Position numbers and translations under genes: made by a program
Shown: positions 18,921 to 28,342 of the stretch, one piece after another
Layout of the letters: every line of letters begins with the position of its first letter
Numbering within the stretch: position 1 is the stretch's first letter
Origin: Rhodobiaceae bacterium UBA4490
GTDB lineage: Bacteria; Pseudomonadota; Alphaproteobacteria; Parvibaculales; Parvibaculaceae
Length of the DNA stretch: 64,000 nt
Direction: 5' to 3'
NCBI GenBank assembly: GCA_002389665.1
Contig: DGNO01000001.1
Location: forward strand, 459,564-523,563
Notes under the pieces: generated by a model
Database searches by the model: none
What the model was told of the DNA's origin: nothing
Seen by the model: the letters and a program-made list of their open reading frames with translations, nothing else

Positions 18921-18955
18921 CCTTTCAAGGGCAATCATCATATGCCCTTGAAAGG
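18921..18955. repeat. Perfect 13-bp inverted repeat upstream of gyrA
   Basis: CCTTTCAAGGGCA (18921-18933) and TGCCCTTGAAAGG (18943-18955) are exact reverse complements around the nine-base spacer ATCATCATA. The element lies about 127 bases before the gyrA start. Neither side is followed by a T-run, so it is unlikely to be an intrinsic terminator. A protein operator, a leader hairpin in the gyrA mRNA, or a supercoil-sensitive cruciform are possible. Confidence 0.7.
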
Positions 18956-19090
18956 ACCCCTTAAGTCCCTGACTTTCAAAGAAAAAATGCCTCTGACAAA
19001 AGTGCCGGCCGCGGCACGCGGAGACAGGAAAAAATCCGCCCTGCCCGCGCACATTTTTGCCCTGGGAATTGGCTCTGAAACGAGGGCTTG

Positions 19091-19118
19091 AAAAGACGAA
19101 GGGCGGCTCGCGCCGCCC
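19091..19118 (-). terminator. Rho-independent terminator of ssb
   Basis: On the minus strand, GGGCGGC and GCCGCCC pair around a four-base loop, then TTCGTCTTTTC follows. The hairpin lies 27 bases after the ssb stop, which separates ssb transcription from gyrA. Confidence 0.75.
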
Positions 19119-19145
19119 TCCTAAACCTCGCTCTGGAACACGTCC

Positions 19146-19625
19146 TTAGAACGGAATTTCGTCGTCCATGTCCTGGTTGAAGCTGCCGCCGCCGCCCTGG
19201 CCACCGCCGAAATTCCCGTTGTCATAGCCGCCGGAGGAGCCGCCGAAGTCGCCCCCGCCGGAACCGCCGCCGCTGCGCCCGTCGAGCATGGTCAGTGACG
19301 AGTTGAAGCCCTGCAGCACGACTTCCGTCGAATAGCGGTCCTGGCCGGATTGATCCTGCCACTTACGGGTCTGGAGCTGGCCTTCCAAATAGACCTTGGA
19401 GCCTTTCTTCAGATATTGCTCTGCGATCTTGCACAGACCCTCGTTGAAGATCACGACCCGGTGCCATTCGGTGCGCTCGCGCCGCTCGCCGGTATTCTTG
19501 TCCCGCCAGCTATCGGAGGTGGCAACGCGCAGATTGCAAATCGGCCGGCCGTCCTGGGTGTGGCGGATCTCCGGATCGGCGCCCAGGTTCCCGATCAAAA
19601 TGACTTTGTTGACGCTCCCGGCCAT
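19146..19625 (-). CDS. ssb: Single-stranded DNA-binding protein
   Basis: SSB coats single-stranded DNA in replication, repair and recombination and recruits partners through its tail. The 159-residue product has an OB fold ([57 protein letters not shown]). A Gly-rich disordered linker follows, with [15 protein letters not shown] runs, and the conserved acidic tip MDDEIPF ends the protein. It is divergent from uvrA across a 352-base gap that holds an SOS-type box, as in other Alphaproteobacteria. Confidence 0.98.
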   Translation of the reverse strand: MAGSVNKVILIGNLGADPEIRHTQDGRPICNLRVATSDSWRDKNTGERRERTEWHRVVIFNEGLCKIAEQYLKKGSKVYLEGQLQTRKWQDQSGQDRYSTEVVLQGFNSSLTMLDGRSGGGSGGGDFGGSSGGYDNGNFGGGQGGGGSFNQDMDDEIPF

Positions 19626-19977
19626 ATGGTGCTTCTCCTCGTATTGCAGGCCCCGCGGGCATCGCAGCTTAAAACAGGCGGCGCGCGGAACGGAATAATC
19701 TGGACGCGACCCTAAAGGAAAGCCCAGAGCGGGGCTATAGGTTCGGCGGAAATGGCCCCGCTTTACCTGTGGACAGAATGGGCCCGGCGGCTCTTGCCAG
19801 ACTCAGCGCCGCGTGCCATTTGTTCTTATTATGTTCCATAAGTGGCAGGAAGGGTCAAGAAGCCGTGTGTGCGCCCTTGCGCAGGGGTGAAAAATTCCCT
19901 GATGCGCTATATGAACGGCCAGACGGTTTTCACCCGCCCCGACGCCCACACGAAGCCAGTTAGGATTTTGACGCGCC
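19626..19977. other. Divergent ssb/uvrA regulatory region (352 bases)
   Basis: No gene is supported here. The region separates the oppositely oriented ssb and uvrA genes and must hold both promoters. Its clearest element is an exact GTTC-N7-GTTC box at 19822-19836. I saw no second copy of that box in this gap and no stable terminator. Confidence 0.7.
19822..19836. promoter_or_regulatory. Candidate LexA (SOS) box, GTTC-N7-GTTC
   Basis: The sequence GTTC-TTATTAT-GTTC is an exact match to the direct-repeat LexA box of Alphaproteobacteria (as known from Rhizobium and Rhodobacter uvrA and recA). The spacer is AT-rich, as in proven sites. It lies 142 bases before the uvrA start and 186 bases from ssb. 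DNA-damage induction of uvrA, and perhaps ssb, is therefore likely. No lexA or recA lies in this window. Confidence 0.75.
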
Positions 19978-22900
19978 ATGCAGAAGTTCATCACCGTTTC
20001 CGGCGCCCGCGAACACAATCTAAAAAACATCACCGTGCAAATCCCGCGCGACAAGCTGGTGGTGATCACGGGCCTTTCGGGCTCGGGCAAATCCTCCCTG
20101 GCATTCGATACGATCTATGCGGAAGGCCAGCGGCGCTATGTGGAAAGCCTTTCGGCCTATGCGCGCCAGTTTCTGGAGATGATGCAGAAACCGGATGTGG
20201 ACCAGATCGACGGTCTCTCTCCTGCCATTTCCATCGAGCAGAAAACCACCTCGCGCAACCCGCGCTCCACGGTCGGCACGGTGACGGAGATCTACGACTA
20301 TATGCGCCTTCTCTGGGCGCGTGTCGGCATTCCCTATTCCCCGGCCACGGGCCTGCCCATCGAAAGTCAGACGGTCACGCAGATGGTGGACCGTATCATG
20401 GCGCTGCCTGAAGGCACCCGGCTCTACCTCCTGGCCCCCATCGTGCGCGGGCGCAAGGGGGAGTACCGCAAGGAATTCGCCGATCTGCAGAAACGCGGTT
20501 TCCAGCGCGTGAAGGTCGACGGGCAGTTCTATGAGATCGACGAGGTGCCGGCTCTCGATAAGAAATACAAGCACGATATCGACGTGGTGGTGGACCGGCT
20601 CGTGATACGCGGCGACCTCGGCAACCGGGTGGCGGACTCTCTTGAAATCGCCTTGCCGCTTGCCGACGGTATCGCCGTCGCCGAACTTGCCGATGCCAAG
20701 GAAGGCGAGACGCCGGAACGCATCATCTTTTCCGAGCGTTTCGCTTGCCCGGTTTCGGGCTTTACGATCGATGAGATCGAGCCCCGGCTCTTTTCCTTCA
20801 ACAATCCTTTCGGCGCCTGCCCGGCCTGTGACGGGCTCGGCACGCAATACATCATCGATGCCGATCTTGTGGTGCCTGACCCGGGGCTGAGCCTGCGCCA
20901 GGGAGCCGTGGCGCCCTGGTCCCGCTCCACCTCACCCTATTACACCCAGACGCTCGACAGCCTGGCGCGCAAATACAAGTTCTCCATGACCAAGCCATGG
21001 TCGGAGCTGCCTAAACAGGCCCAGAACGTCATCCTCTACGGGTCCGGCAATGAGGAAGTCACCTTCAATTACGACGATGGCATGCGCTCCTACCAGACGC
21101 GCAAACCTTTCGAAGGCGTCATCCCCAATATGGAGCGGCGCTGGCGTGAGACCGACAGCAGCTGGGCGCGCGAGGAAATCGAGAAATATCAGAACGTCAC
21201 GAATTGCGAGACCTGTAACGGCTACCGCCTGAAGCCGGAAGCGCTGGCGGTAAAAATCAGCGGGCGTCATGTCGGCGAAGTCTCTCAGCTGTCCATCAAG
21301 GAAGCCGATAAGTGGTTTGCCGAGCTCGACGGTTATCTCACCGACAAGCAGCTCGAAATCGCCAGCCGCATCCTGAAGGAAATCCGCGAACGCCTTCACT
21401 TCCTTAACAATGTGGGGCTCGACTATCTCAGCCTCTCGCGCAATTCCGGCACGCTGTCGGGCGGGGAATCCCAGCGCATCCGTCTTGCCTCGCAAATCGG
21501 CTCTGGCCTTACAGGCGTGCTTTACGTGCTCGACGAGCCCTCCATCGGCCTGCATCAGCGCGACAATGACCGCCTGCTCGCGACGCTGGAACGGCTGCGC
21601 GATCTCGGCAATACCGTCATCGTCGTGGAGCATGACGAAGATGCCATCCGCGCCGCCGATTACGTGCTCGATATCGGGCCCGGTGCCGGCATCCATGGCG
21701 GGCACATTATCGCCGAAGGCACACCGAAAGACATCATGGCGAATACGGAAAGCCTGACAGGCCGCTATCTGACCGGCTTCGAGCAGATCGATATTCCCTC
21801 CGAACGCCGGCCCATCTCCGATACGCGCCGCCTGAAAGTCACCGGCGCGCGCGGCAACAATTTGAAGAACGTGACGGCGGAAATTCCGCTCGGCACATTC
21901 ACCTGCGTCACCGGCGTTTCGGGCGGCGGCAAGTCCACCCTTCTCATCGAGACGATCTACAAGTCCGTTGCCCGCCGCCTCACCGGCGCGCGCGAACATG
22001 CCGAACCCTTCGATCAGATCGAAGGGCTGGAATTTCTCGACAAGATCATCGATATCGACCAGTCGCCGATCGGCCGCACGCCGCGCTCGAATCCGGCGAC
22101 CTATACCGGCGCCTTTACCCATATCCGCGACTGGTTTGCGGGCCTGCCGGAATCGCGCGCGCGCGGTTACAAGCCCGGCCGCTTTTCCTTCAACGTCAAA
22201 GGCGGGCGCTGTGAGGCGTGCCAGGGCGACGGCGTCATCAAGATCGAAATGCACTTCCTGCCGGACGTCTATGTGGAATGCGACGCCTGCCACGGACACC
22301 GCTATAACCGCGAAACGCTGGAAGTGAAATTCAAGGACAAATCCATCGCCGACGTGCTGGAAATGACGGTGGATGAAGCCGCCTCTTTCTTCAAAGCCGT
22401 CCCGGCGGTGCGCGAGAAGATGGAAGTCCTGCAGCGTGTCGGCCTCGGCTATATCAAGGTCGGCCAGCAGGCAACGACGCTCTCAGGCGGGGAAGCCCAG
22501 CGCGTCAAACTCGCCAAGGAACTTTCCCGCCGTGCCACGGGCCGCACGATCTACATTCTCGATGAGCCGACCACCGGCCTGCACTTCCACGATGTAAAAA
22601 AGCTGCTCGAAGTGCTGCATGAGCTCGTCGATACCGGCAATACGGTTGTCGTCATCGAACACAATCTGGAAGTGATCAAAACCGCCGACTGGATCCTCGA
22701 TCTTGGTCCGGAGGGCGGCAATGGCGGCGGTGAGATTGTGGCTGCCGGGCGTCCTGAAGAGGTGGCCGAAGAGAAACGTTCTTATACGGGCCATTACCTC
22801 AAGGACATTCTGAAACGCCAGAAGAGCCGCGGCCCGGCCCGCAAGGCCCCGAAGCACATCGAAATGCCCATGCCCCCGCGCAAGGAAAAATCGGCGCCGA

Positions 22901-23070
22901 AGACCAAAGCGAAAGCCAAAGGGAAGGCGAAGGCAAAAGACAAGGCGGCGGAAAAGCCGAAAACGGCAAAGGCCTCAACCAAGAAACCGGCGGCCAAGAA
23001 AGCTTCGACGAAGAAAACCGCTGATAAAAAGACCCCGGCCGGCAAGACCCGCCGCGCTGCCGCCGAATAG
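19978..23070 (+). CDS. uvrA: Excinuclease ABC subunit A with a lysine-rich C-terminal tail
   Basis: UvrA is the damage-sensing ATPase of nucleotide excision repair. Both ABC halves are complete: Walker [10 protein letters not shown] and GVSGGGKST, signatures LSGGESQR and LSGGEAQR, and Walker B segments [14 protein letters not shown] and [14 protein letters not shown]. The zinc finger in the second half is intact ([16 protein letters not shown]). In the first half, the usual Cys-x2-Cys reads CPVS (Cys257, Ser260), a change I believe is common in this class. The 1030 residues exceed the usual 940-970 because residues 947-1030 form a Lys/Ala-rich tail. Start ATG 19978. An SOS-type box lies upstream. 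Confidence 0.98.
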   Translation: MQKFITVSGAREHNLKNITVQIPRDKLVVITGLSGSGKSSLAFDTIYAEGQRRYVESLSAYARQFLEMMQKPDVDQIDGLSPAISIEQKTTSRNPRSTVGTVTEIYDYMRLLWARVGIPYSPATGLPIESQTVTQMVDRIMALPEGTRLYLLAPIVRGRKGEYRKEFADLQKRGFQRVKVDGQFYEIDEVPALDKKYKHDIDVVVDRLVIRGDLGNRVADSLEIALPLADGIAVAELADAKEGETPERIIFSERFACPVSGFTIDEIEPRLFSFNNPFGACPACDGLGTQYIIDADLVVPDPGLSLRQGAVAPWSRSTSPYYTQTLDSLARKYKFSMTKPWSELPKQAQNVILYGSGNEEVTFNYDDGMRSYQTRKPFEGVIPNMERRWRETDSSWAREEIEKYQNVTNCETCNGYRLKPEALAVKISGRHVGEVSQLSIKEADKWFAELDGYLTDKQLEIASRILKEIRERLHFLNNVGLDYLSLSRNSGTLSGGESQRIRLASQIGSGLTGVLYVLDEPSIGLHQRDNDRLLATLERLRDLGNTVIVVEHDEDAIRAADYVLDIGPGAGIHGGHIIAEGTPKDIMANTESLTGRYLTGFEQIDIPSERRPISDTRRLKVTGARGNNLKNVTAEIPLGTFTCVTGVSGGGKSTLLIETIYKSVARRLTGAREHAEPFDQIEGLEFLDKIIDIDQSPIGRTPRSNPATYTGAFTHIRDWFAGLPESRARGYKPGRFSFNVKGGRCEACQGDGVIKIEMHFLPDVYVECDACHGHRYNRETLEVKFKDKSIADVLEMTVDEAASFFKAVPAVREKMEVLQRVGLGYIKVGQQATTLSGGEAQRVKLAKELSRRATGRTIYILDEPTTGLHFHDVKKLLEVLHELVDTGNTVVVIEHNLEVIKTADWILDLGPEGGNGGGEIVAAGRPEEVAEEKRSYTGHYLKDILKRQKSRGPARKAPKHIEMPMPPRKEKSAPKTKAKAKGKAKAKDKAAEKPKTAKASTKKPAAKKASTKKTADKKTPAGKTRRAAAE

Positions 23071-23222
23071 GCATCTTAGTGCGGAATGCGAAGATGGCCG
23101 GGTTCCGGCGTTGCGCGCACGCGCCGGGCGGGCTAATCATGGCATTGGCTGTTTAGGCTGCGCCGACGTAGGGGAGCATTGGCGCAGGCGCAATATCGGG
23201 TGGTTTGCGTGATGGGGGCAAT

Positions 23223-25313
23223 GTGAGGGACATTAGTCGGCGCCGTTTTCTTAAATGGTTCCTGGCCGGCACGGGTGCCTATGCAGGCATGGCCGCGCTG
23301 CCATTCGCGCCCCGCTTTTCTGCGGCCCTCGCCGAGCCGGCGCTGGGCCTTTATCACTTTCCGCAAGGCCTGGCCTCCGGCGATCCTCAGCCCGATGCCC
23401 TGATGCTCTGGACGCGGGTCGAAGCGCTGAGCGGCGCGGATGATCCCATCGATCTTTATGTTCAGATCTCCGAGCAGGAAGACTTTTCCAATGTCGTGAT
23501 CGAACAGGCACTCCGCGCACTGCCTGAGGCCGATCACACGGTGCGCTTCTTTGCGCAAGGGCTCAAACCTGACACGCGCTATTTCTACCGCTTCTTCGCC
23601 GGGCCCGATGCCGCGCCTTTCATCGGCCGCAGCCGCACGGCACCGGAAGCGGGCAGCAAGCGGCCCGTGCGCTTTGCCATCGCCTCCTGCCAGAATTACG
23701 AGCAAGGCTATTTCAGTGCCTGGCGGCATCTTGTGCGCGAGGATAGGCGCGTGCCCGAAGAGGCGCAGATCGATTTCGTTCTGCATCTTGGCGACTTCAT
23801 TTACGAAGTAACCGGCGATGTGCCGATGGACCGCACCCCTGCCCGGCTCGTGCCGAAGCTGCCCGATGGCAGCCCGCCCTGGGTGCCGGACGGCACGCGC
23901 ACCTGGTGGCAGCCGGGCGCGCAAGCGGCGGTAACGCTTGCCGATTACCGGCATCTTTATAAGGTCTATCTATCCGATCCCGATTTGCAGGCCGCCCGCG
24001 CGCGCTTTCCCTTCATCTGTACCTGGGACGATCACGAATTCACCAATGATGCCTGGCAGGCCCACGATACCTATTTCGGTGAGGGGGAACCGGCGCAGCG
24101 GCGCAAGGTGGCTGCCAACCGCGCCTGGTTCGAATTCATCCCCGCGATCTTGAGCGGCGGCCCCGGCATTGGCGGCGTTGAGAATGCCGCTGCCGATTTT
24201 GTGGATGCCCCGGTCGAGGATGCGCCGTTCGAAACATATGACGATGCGTATCTGTTTGAGGGTGACAACAAGACCGCGCTGGAGACACTGACGATCTACC
24301 GTGCTTTTTCCTGGGGCAGTCTTGCCGATCTGATCGTCACGGACACACGCTCTTACCGCAGCCCGCCCGTGGTGAGCGGCCCGGTGGAAACTTTACTTGC
24401 CGAGGCGCCGCTGCCGCCCGTCGATATCGTCAAGACGCTGGACGCCGGGCGCACGGCCAATAATAGCGCGCCGCCCGAAACGATCACCTACAAGGAAACC
24501 TCCATCCCCAACCCGCGCCGCGCGGCCCCGCCCGGCACCTGCCTTGGCGCGCAGCAAAAAGCCTGGTTCAAGCAGGTGCTGAAACAATCCGATGCACGCT
24601 GGAAAATCTGGGCGAATTCCATCCCCGCTCTGCCGCTGCGCCTTAATCTCGGCTCCATTCCCTTCGCAGGCCTCGACACAGGCTATCTCGGCACCGATGC
24701 CTGGCAGGGCTATCCGGGTGAACTGACCGAGCTCATGGCTTATGTACGCGATGAGAAAATCGCCAATGTCGTTTCCTGCGCAGGCGACTATCACACCCAC
24801 GCGGCAGGTCGCCTCCCCGTCGATCCCGATGCGGAGGAAACGGAATTTGCAGCCGTCGAGTTCGCCGTAACGAGCATCAGCTCCGGCAATCTTTATGAAG
24901 GCGTGGAAGCCCGGTCCCGCGACAGCGAGAGTCTGCGCCGCCTTGTGGTCTATGAGACCCCGGAAGGGCCGGTAGAGAACTGGAACAACAGCATCGTCAA
25001 CGGCGTGCTGGCGGGGCTCGCCGCCTCGGTCACCGGTAGTCCCAACGTGTCGGGCGTCTTTGCCTCAAAAAGCGCCAATCCGGGCCTTAATTTTCTCGAT
25101 TCCAACAGCCACGGTTATGGGTTGGTGGATTTGACGGAAGAAGAGATTTCCGTGCGCCTCGTCAATGTGGGCGATGTGCGCCGCGATGAAGGGCCGGAAG
25201 GAACCGAGCTCTTGCGCACCACGCTTTTGCGGGTGCCTGCCTGGAAAGACGGCGAGGAGCCGCCGGAATTTACGCCCGCCATTCAAGGCGCGCCGCTTTT
25301 TCCGTTCGCATGA
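23223..25313 (+). CDS. PhoD-like alkaline phosphatase/phosphodiesterase, Tat-exported
   Basis: This is a probable periplasmic phosphomonoesterase or phosphodiesterase of the PhoD family, using calcium/iron-type metal sites. The N-terminus has a textbook twin-arginine signal (SRRRFLKW, then a mild hydrophobic stretch, with cleavage near ALA). The family segments are LGDFIYEV, CTWDDHEFTNDAW, VTDTRSYR and CAGDYHTH, which supply metal ligands. GTG 23223 with an upstream G-run is chosen (696 residues); TTG 23205 is possible. At this length it is bigger than Bacillus PhoD, with extra loops around the substrate region. It lies between uvrA and two amidase genes. The Tat translocase it needs is encoded at 41168-42764. 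Confidence 0.88.
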   Translation: MRDISRRRFLKWFLAGTGAYAGMAALPFAPRFSAALAEPALGLYHFPQGLASGDPQPDALMLWTRVEALSGADDPIDLYVQISEQEDFSNVVIEQALRALPEADHTVRFFAQGLKPDTRYFYRFFAGPDAAPFIGRSRTAPEAGSKRPVRFAIASCQNYEQGYFSAWRHLVREDRRVPEEAQIDFVLHLGDFIYEVTGDVPMDRTPARLVPKLPDGSPPWVPDGTRTWWQPGAQAAVTLADYRHLYKVYLSDPDLQAARARFPFICTWDDHEFTNDAWQAHDTYFGEGEPAQRRKVAANRAWFEFIPAILSGGPGIGGVENAAADFVDAPVEDAPFETYDDAYLFEGDNKTALETLTIYRAFSWGSLADLIVTDTRSYRSPPVVSGPVETLLAEAPLPPVDIVKTLDAGRTANNSAPPETITYKETSIPNPRRAAPPGTCLGAQQKAWFKQVLKQSDARWKIWANSIPALPLRLNLGSIPFAGLDTGYLGTDAWQGYPGELTELMAYVRDEKIANVVSCAGDYHTHAAGRLPVDPDAEETEFAAVEFAVTSISSGNLYEGVEARSRDSESLRRLVVYETPEGPVENWNNSIVNGVLAGLAASVTGSPNVSGVFASKSANPGLNFLDSNSHGYGLVDLTEEEISVRLVNVGDVRRDEGPEGTELLRTTLLRVPAWKDGEEPPEFTPAIQGAPLFPFA

Positions 25314-25372
25314 AAGCTGACAAAGCAACGCAGACCTGACTATCATCCCTCATAAGAAAAGAGAGGGAGCTC

Positions 25373-26800
25373 ATGGCGTTTAACGAATATGCGGATTATG
25401 ACGGGCTTGGTCTGGCGGAGCTCGTCGCCAAAGGCGAGATCAGTGCAAGCGAGCTTGCGGAAGAAGCGATCAGCCGGATCGAGAAACACAATCCCACGCT
25501 CAATGCGGTTGTCACCAAACTTTACGACATGGGCAGGGAGGCGGCAAAGGCCCCGGCAAAAGGCCCCTTCTCCGGCGTTCCTTTTCTGCTGAAAGACATT
25601 CTGGGCGATGTGGCGGGCGTGGAAACGCGCTCCGGTTCGCGGCTAATGCAAGGCCTGCCGGCCCCAACTGACAATACACTGACACAGCGCTTCAAGGCGG
25701 CGGGCGTTTCCATTCTCGGCAAAACAAATGTGCCGGAATTCGGTCTGCTGCCGGTCACCGAATCCGCGCTTTACGGGCCTGCGCGCAATCCCTGGAACCC
25801 GGATCATTCGACGGGTGGCTCTTCCGGCGGCTCGGGCGCCGCGGTTGCCGCCGGCATCGTGCCCATGGCCCATGCGAATGATGGCGGCGGCTCCATCCGC
25901 ATTCCCGCTTCCTGCTGCGGGCTTGTCGGCCTGAAACCGACCCGCGCACGCAACCCCCTCGGCCCCATGCTGGGCGACATCATGAGCGGCTTGATCAGCG
26001 AGCATATCGTCTCGCGCAGCGTGCGCGACAGCGCGGCCATGCTCGATTGCACGAGCGGGCCGGAACCGGGCGATCCTTATATGGCGCCGGTGCCGGAACG
26101 CCCTTTCCTTGAAGAAGTGAAACAGCCTGCAGGAAAGCTGCGCATCGCATTTTCCACCAAAGATCTTGGCGGCAACAGCGTTCATCCCGAATGCGTGAAA
26201 GCGGTGCAGGAAACGGCGAAGCTTTTGGAAGAACTCGGCCATGAGGTTGTGGAGACGGCACCCAATCTCAACATGGAAATGATGTCCGGCGCCTTCATGG
26301 CCGTTTGGGCCGCCGGTCTTGCCATGCAGATCGATGCAACCGCGCAGTTCACAGGCAAAGTGCCGAGCGAGGATAATCTCGAAGGCCTGACCTGGGGCCT
26401 TTACAAAGCCGGTCAAAGCATCACCGCCTCGCAATATCTCATGGCGGTAAGCGCCTTTCAGATGCTGGGCCGCGAGATGGCACGCTTCCATACCACCTAT
26501 GATGCCTGGATGACGACCACGCTGGGCGCGCCGCCGCTCCCCTTAGATTCGGTCGATATTCATGAAACCGACCCTGAAAAAGCATTCGCGCCGGTTCAAA
26601 CCTATGTGCCCTTCACGGCCATTGAAAATGCAACCGGTCAGCCTGCCATTTCGCTGCCGCTGCATTGGACACCGGAAGGTTTGCCGGTCGGGCTCATGTT
26701 TGCCGGACGCTTCGGGGAAGAAGGCTTATTGCTGCGTCTTGCCGCGCAGCTTGAAACGGCCCGCCCCTGGAAGGAGAAAAAACCGCAAATCTGGAACTAA
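25373..26800 (+). CDS. Amidase-signature family hydrolase, first of a tandem pair
   Basis: This amide hydrolase of the amidase-signature family has the Ser-cisSer-Lys triad: Lys74 in FLLKDILGD, Ser150 in [11 protein letters not shown], and nucleophile Ser174 in [11 protein letters not shown]. The 475-residue product has normal length and no signal peptide, so it is cytoplasmic. ATG 25373 follows GGGAG. It is a close paralogue of the next gene (both start with [10 protein letters not shown] and share IEKHNP-LNAVV). The substrate is unknown; the family includes nylon-oligomer, aryl-amide and acylamide hydrolases. GatA is unlikely, because no gatB or gatC is adjacent and the N-terminus differs. 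Confidence 0.9.
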   Translation: MAFNEYADYDGLGLAELVAKGEISASELAEEAISRIEKHNPTLNAVVTKLYDMGREAAKAPAKGPFSGVPFLLKDILGDVAGVETRSGSRLMQGLPAPTDNTLTQRFKAAGVSILGKTNVPEFGLLPVTESALYGPARNPWNPDHSTGGSSGGSGAAVAAGIVPMAHANDGGGSIRIPASCCGLVGLKPTRARNPLGPMLGDIMSGLISEHIVSRSVRDSAAMLDCTSGPEPGDPYMAPVPERPFLEEVKQPAGKLRIAFSTKDLGGNSVHPECVKAVQETAKLLEELGHEVVETAPNLNMEMMSGAFMAVWAAGLAMQIDATAQFTGKVPSEDNLEGLTWGLYKAGQSITASQYLMAVSAFQMLGREMARFHTTYDAWMTTTLGAPPLPLDSVDIHETDPEKAFAPVQTYVPFTAIENATGQPAISLPLHWTPEGLPVGLMFAGRFGEEGLLLRLAAQLETARPWKEKKPQIWN

Positions 26801-26835
26801 AGACAATCCGGCACCGGTCTTTGGGAGGAGACGGA

Positions 26836-28260
26836 ATGAAAAATTATGCAGATTATGACGGGCTCGGCTTGGCGCAGCTTGTTGCCAAGAAAGAAGTCAC
26901 GCCGCTCGAACTCGTAGATGCCGCCATCGAACGGATTGAAAAGCACAATCCCGCTTTGAATGCCGTTGTGCATAAAGCATTCGATGAGGCAAGGCAGACC
27001 GCTAAGGAGGAGTTGCCGGACGGCCCCTTCAAAGGGGTGCCCTTTCTTATCAAGGATTTGGGCCTGAAAGTTGCTGGCCTGCCGCGTACCGATGGCAGCC
27101 GCTTTATCGGCACGCGCGTGGACAGCGAAGACAGCGAGCTTACCCGCCGTTTCCGTGCCTCCGGCATCGTCATTCTGGGCAAGACGAATACGCCGGAATA
27201 CGGGATCACCGGCACGACGGAATCCGCCCTGCTCGGTCCCTGCCGATCGCCCTGGAACGAGAAGCATATTGCGGGCGGTTCTTCCGGCGGCGCGGCGTCG
27301 GCCGTGGCAAGCGGCATGGTGCCCTTGGCTCATGCAAGCGACGGGCTCGGCTCCATCCGTATTCCAGCTGCCTGCTGCGGGCTTTTCGGTATGAAGATCA
27401 CCCGGGACCGGAACCCCAACGGGCCGGACGATTTCGACCGCGCCATCGGTTTCAGCGTGGATCATGTCGTCTCACGCAGCGTGCGCGACAGCGCGGCGAT
27501 GCTCGATGCGACGGGTTATCCGGAAGCCGCTTCTCCTTACGCACCGCCGCCCAAGGCACGGCCTTATATTGAGGAAGTAGAGGCCTCACCCGGCAAACTG
27601 AAAATCGCCGTCTCCACGGAAACACCGAATGGCAAACCGATCGATCCGGAAGTGCAGCAGGCCTTCGAGAAGACCGTGGAACTGCTCAAATCGCTCGGTC
27701 ATGAGGTCGTGGAACGCGGCCTTGGCGTCGACTACCGCCGCCTTTACCGGGCGCAAGGCATGGTCTCCGCCTCCAATTTCGCCGCCGGTATGCGCCGGCG
27801 CGTGGAACTCATCGGGCGGGAGCCGGAAGAGCACGAGCTTGAAAAACTGACCTGGGCGGCCTACCGCAATGGCGGGCGCGTCACCGGCGAAATGGCGCTT
27901 TACGGCTGGCAGGAATTGCGGCTCTTGAACCGGCAAGTCCTCTCGCTCTTCGAAGAATTCGATGTGCATCTTTCCCCGGTCATGGGCACACCGCCGCCGG
28001 AAATCGGTTATGTCGATCCCGTCAATCTTGACCCGAAAGAGGTCAACAAGCGTCAGGGTAAGGTTTTCCCCTTCACACCGCCCTTCAACTTCACCGGCCA
28101 GCCGTCCATGTCCGTGCCGCTTTGGCAAAGCGCGGCGGGGCTTCCCATCGGCATGATGTTTACCGGGCGGTACGGCGATGAAGGCACGCTCTTCCGTCTT
28201 GCCGGGCAGCTTGAAAAAGAGTGCCCCTGGAAGGACCGCCGCCCCAAACACTGGAATTGA
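26836..28260 (+). CDS. Amidase-signature family hydrolase, second of a tandem pair
   Basis: This is a paralogue of the preceding amidase. The triad is Lys73 in FLIKDLGLK, Ser149 in AGGSSGGAAS and Ser173 in DGLGSIRIPAA. ATG 26836 sits just after a strong GGGAGGAG ribosome site, giving 474 residues; a TTG 15 bases earlier is less likely. The C-terminal half diverges from its partner (LSPVMGTPPPEIGYVD, FNFTGQPSMSVPL), which suggests a different substrate. The two genes are 35 bases apart and probably co-transcribed. The substrate cannot be read from sequence. Confidence 0.9.
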   Translation: MKNYADYDGLGLAQLVAKKEVTPLELVDAAIERIEKHNPALNAVVHKAFDEARQTAKEELPDGPFKGVPFLIKDLGLKVAGLPRTDGSRFIGTRVDSEDSELTRRFRASGIVILGKTNTPEYGITGTTESALLGPCRSPWNEKHIAGGSSGGAASAVASGMVPLAHASDGLGSIRIPAACCGLFGMKITRDRNPNGPDDFDRAIGFSVDHVVSRSVRDSAAMLDATGYPEAASPYAPPPKARPYIEEVEASPGKLKIAVSTETPNGKPIDPEVQQAFEKTVELLKSLGHEVVERGLGVDYRRLYRAQGMVSASNFAAGMRRRVELIGREPEEHELEKLTWAAYRNGGRVTGEMALYGWQELRLLNRQVLSLFEEFDVHLSPVMGTPPPEIGYVDPVNLDPKEVNKRQGKVFPFTPPFNFTGQPSMSVPLWQSAAGLPIGMMFTGRYGDEGTLFRLAGQLEKECPWKDRRPKHWN

Positions 28261-28342
28261 GGACACCTCCTCACAAAGAGTTCAAACCGTGTGCCGTTGC
28301 ATGCCCCCTCCCTCCCCCTAGCATGGGGGGAAGGAGGCTCCC

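Larger units (their letters stand above)
18795..19145. other. Gap between gyrA and ssb (351 bases)
   Basis: No gene is supported here; short frames on either strand have no family features. The gap holds the 5' region of gyrA, a perfect 13-bp inverted repeat at 18921-18955, and at its ssb end a terminator hairpin at 19091-19118. The gyrA promoter must lie within it, probably in the AT-richer part around 18900-18970, but I cannot name its -35 and -10 with confidence. Confidence 0.7.

Noticed and set aside
20932..22299. Open frame of 455 codons on the minus strand within uvrA
   Set aside because: It is antisense to the strongly conserved UvrA core, so it is a shadow.
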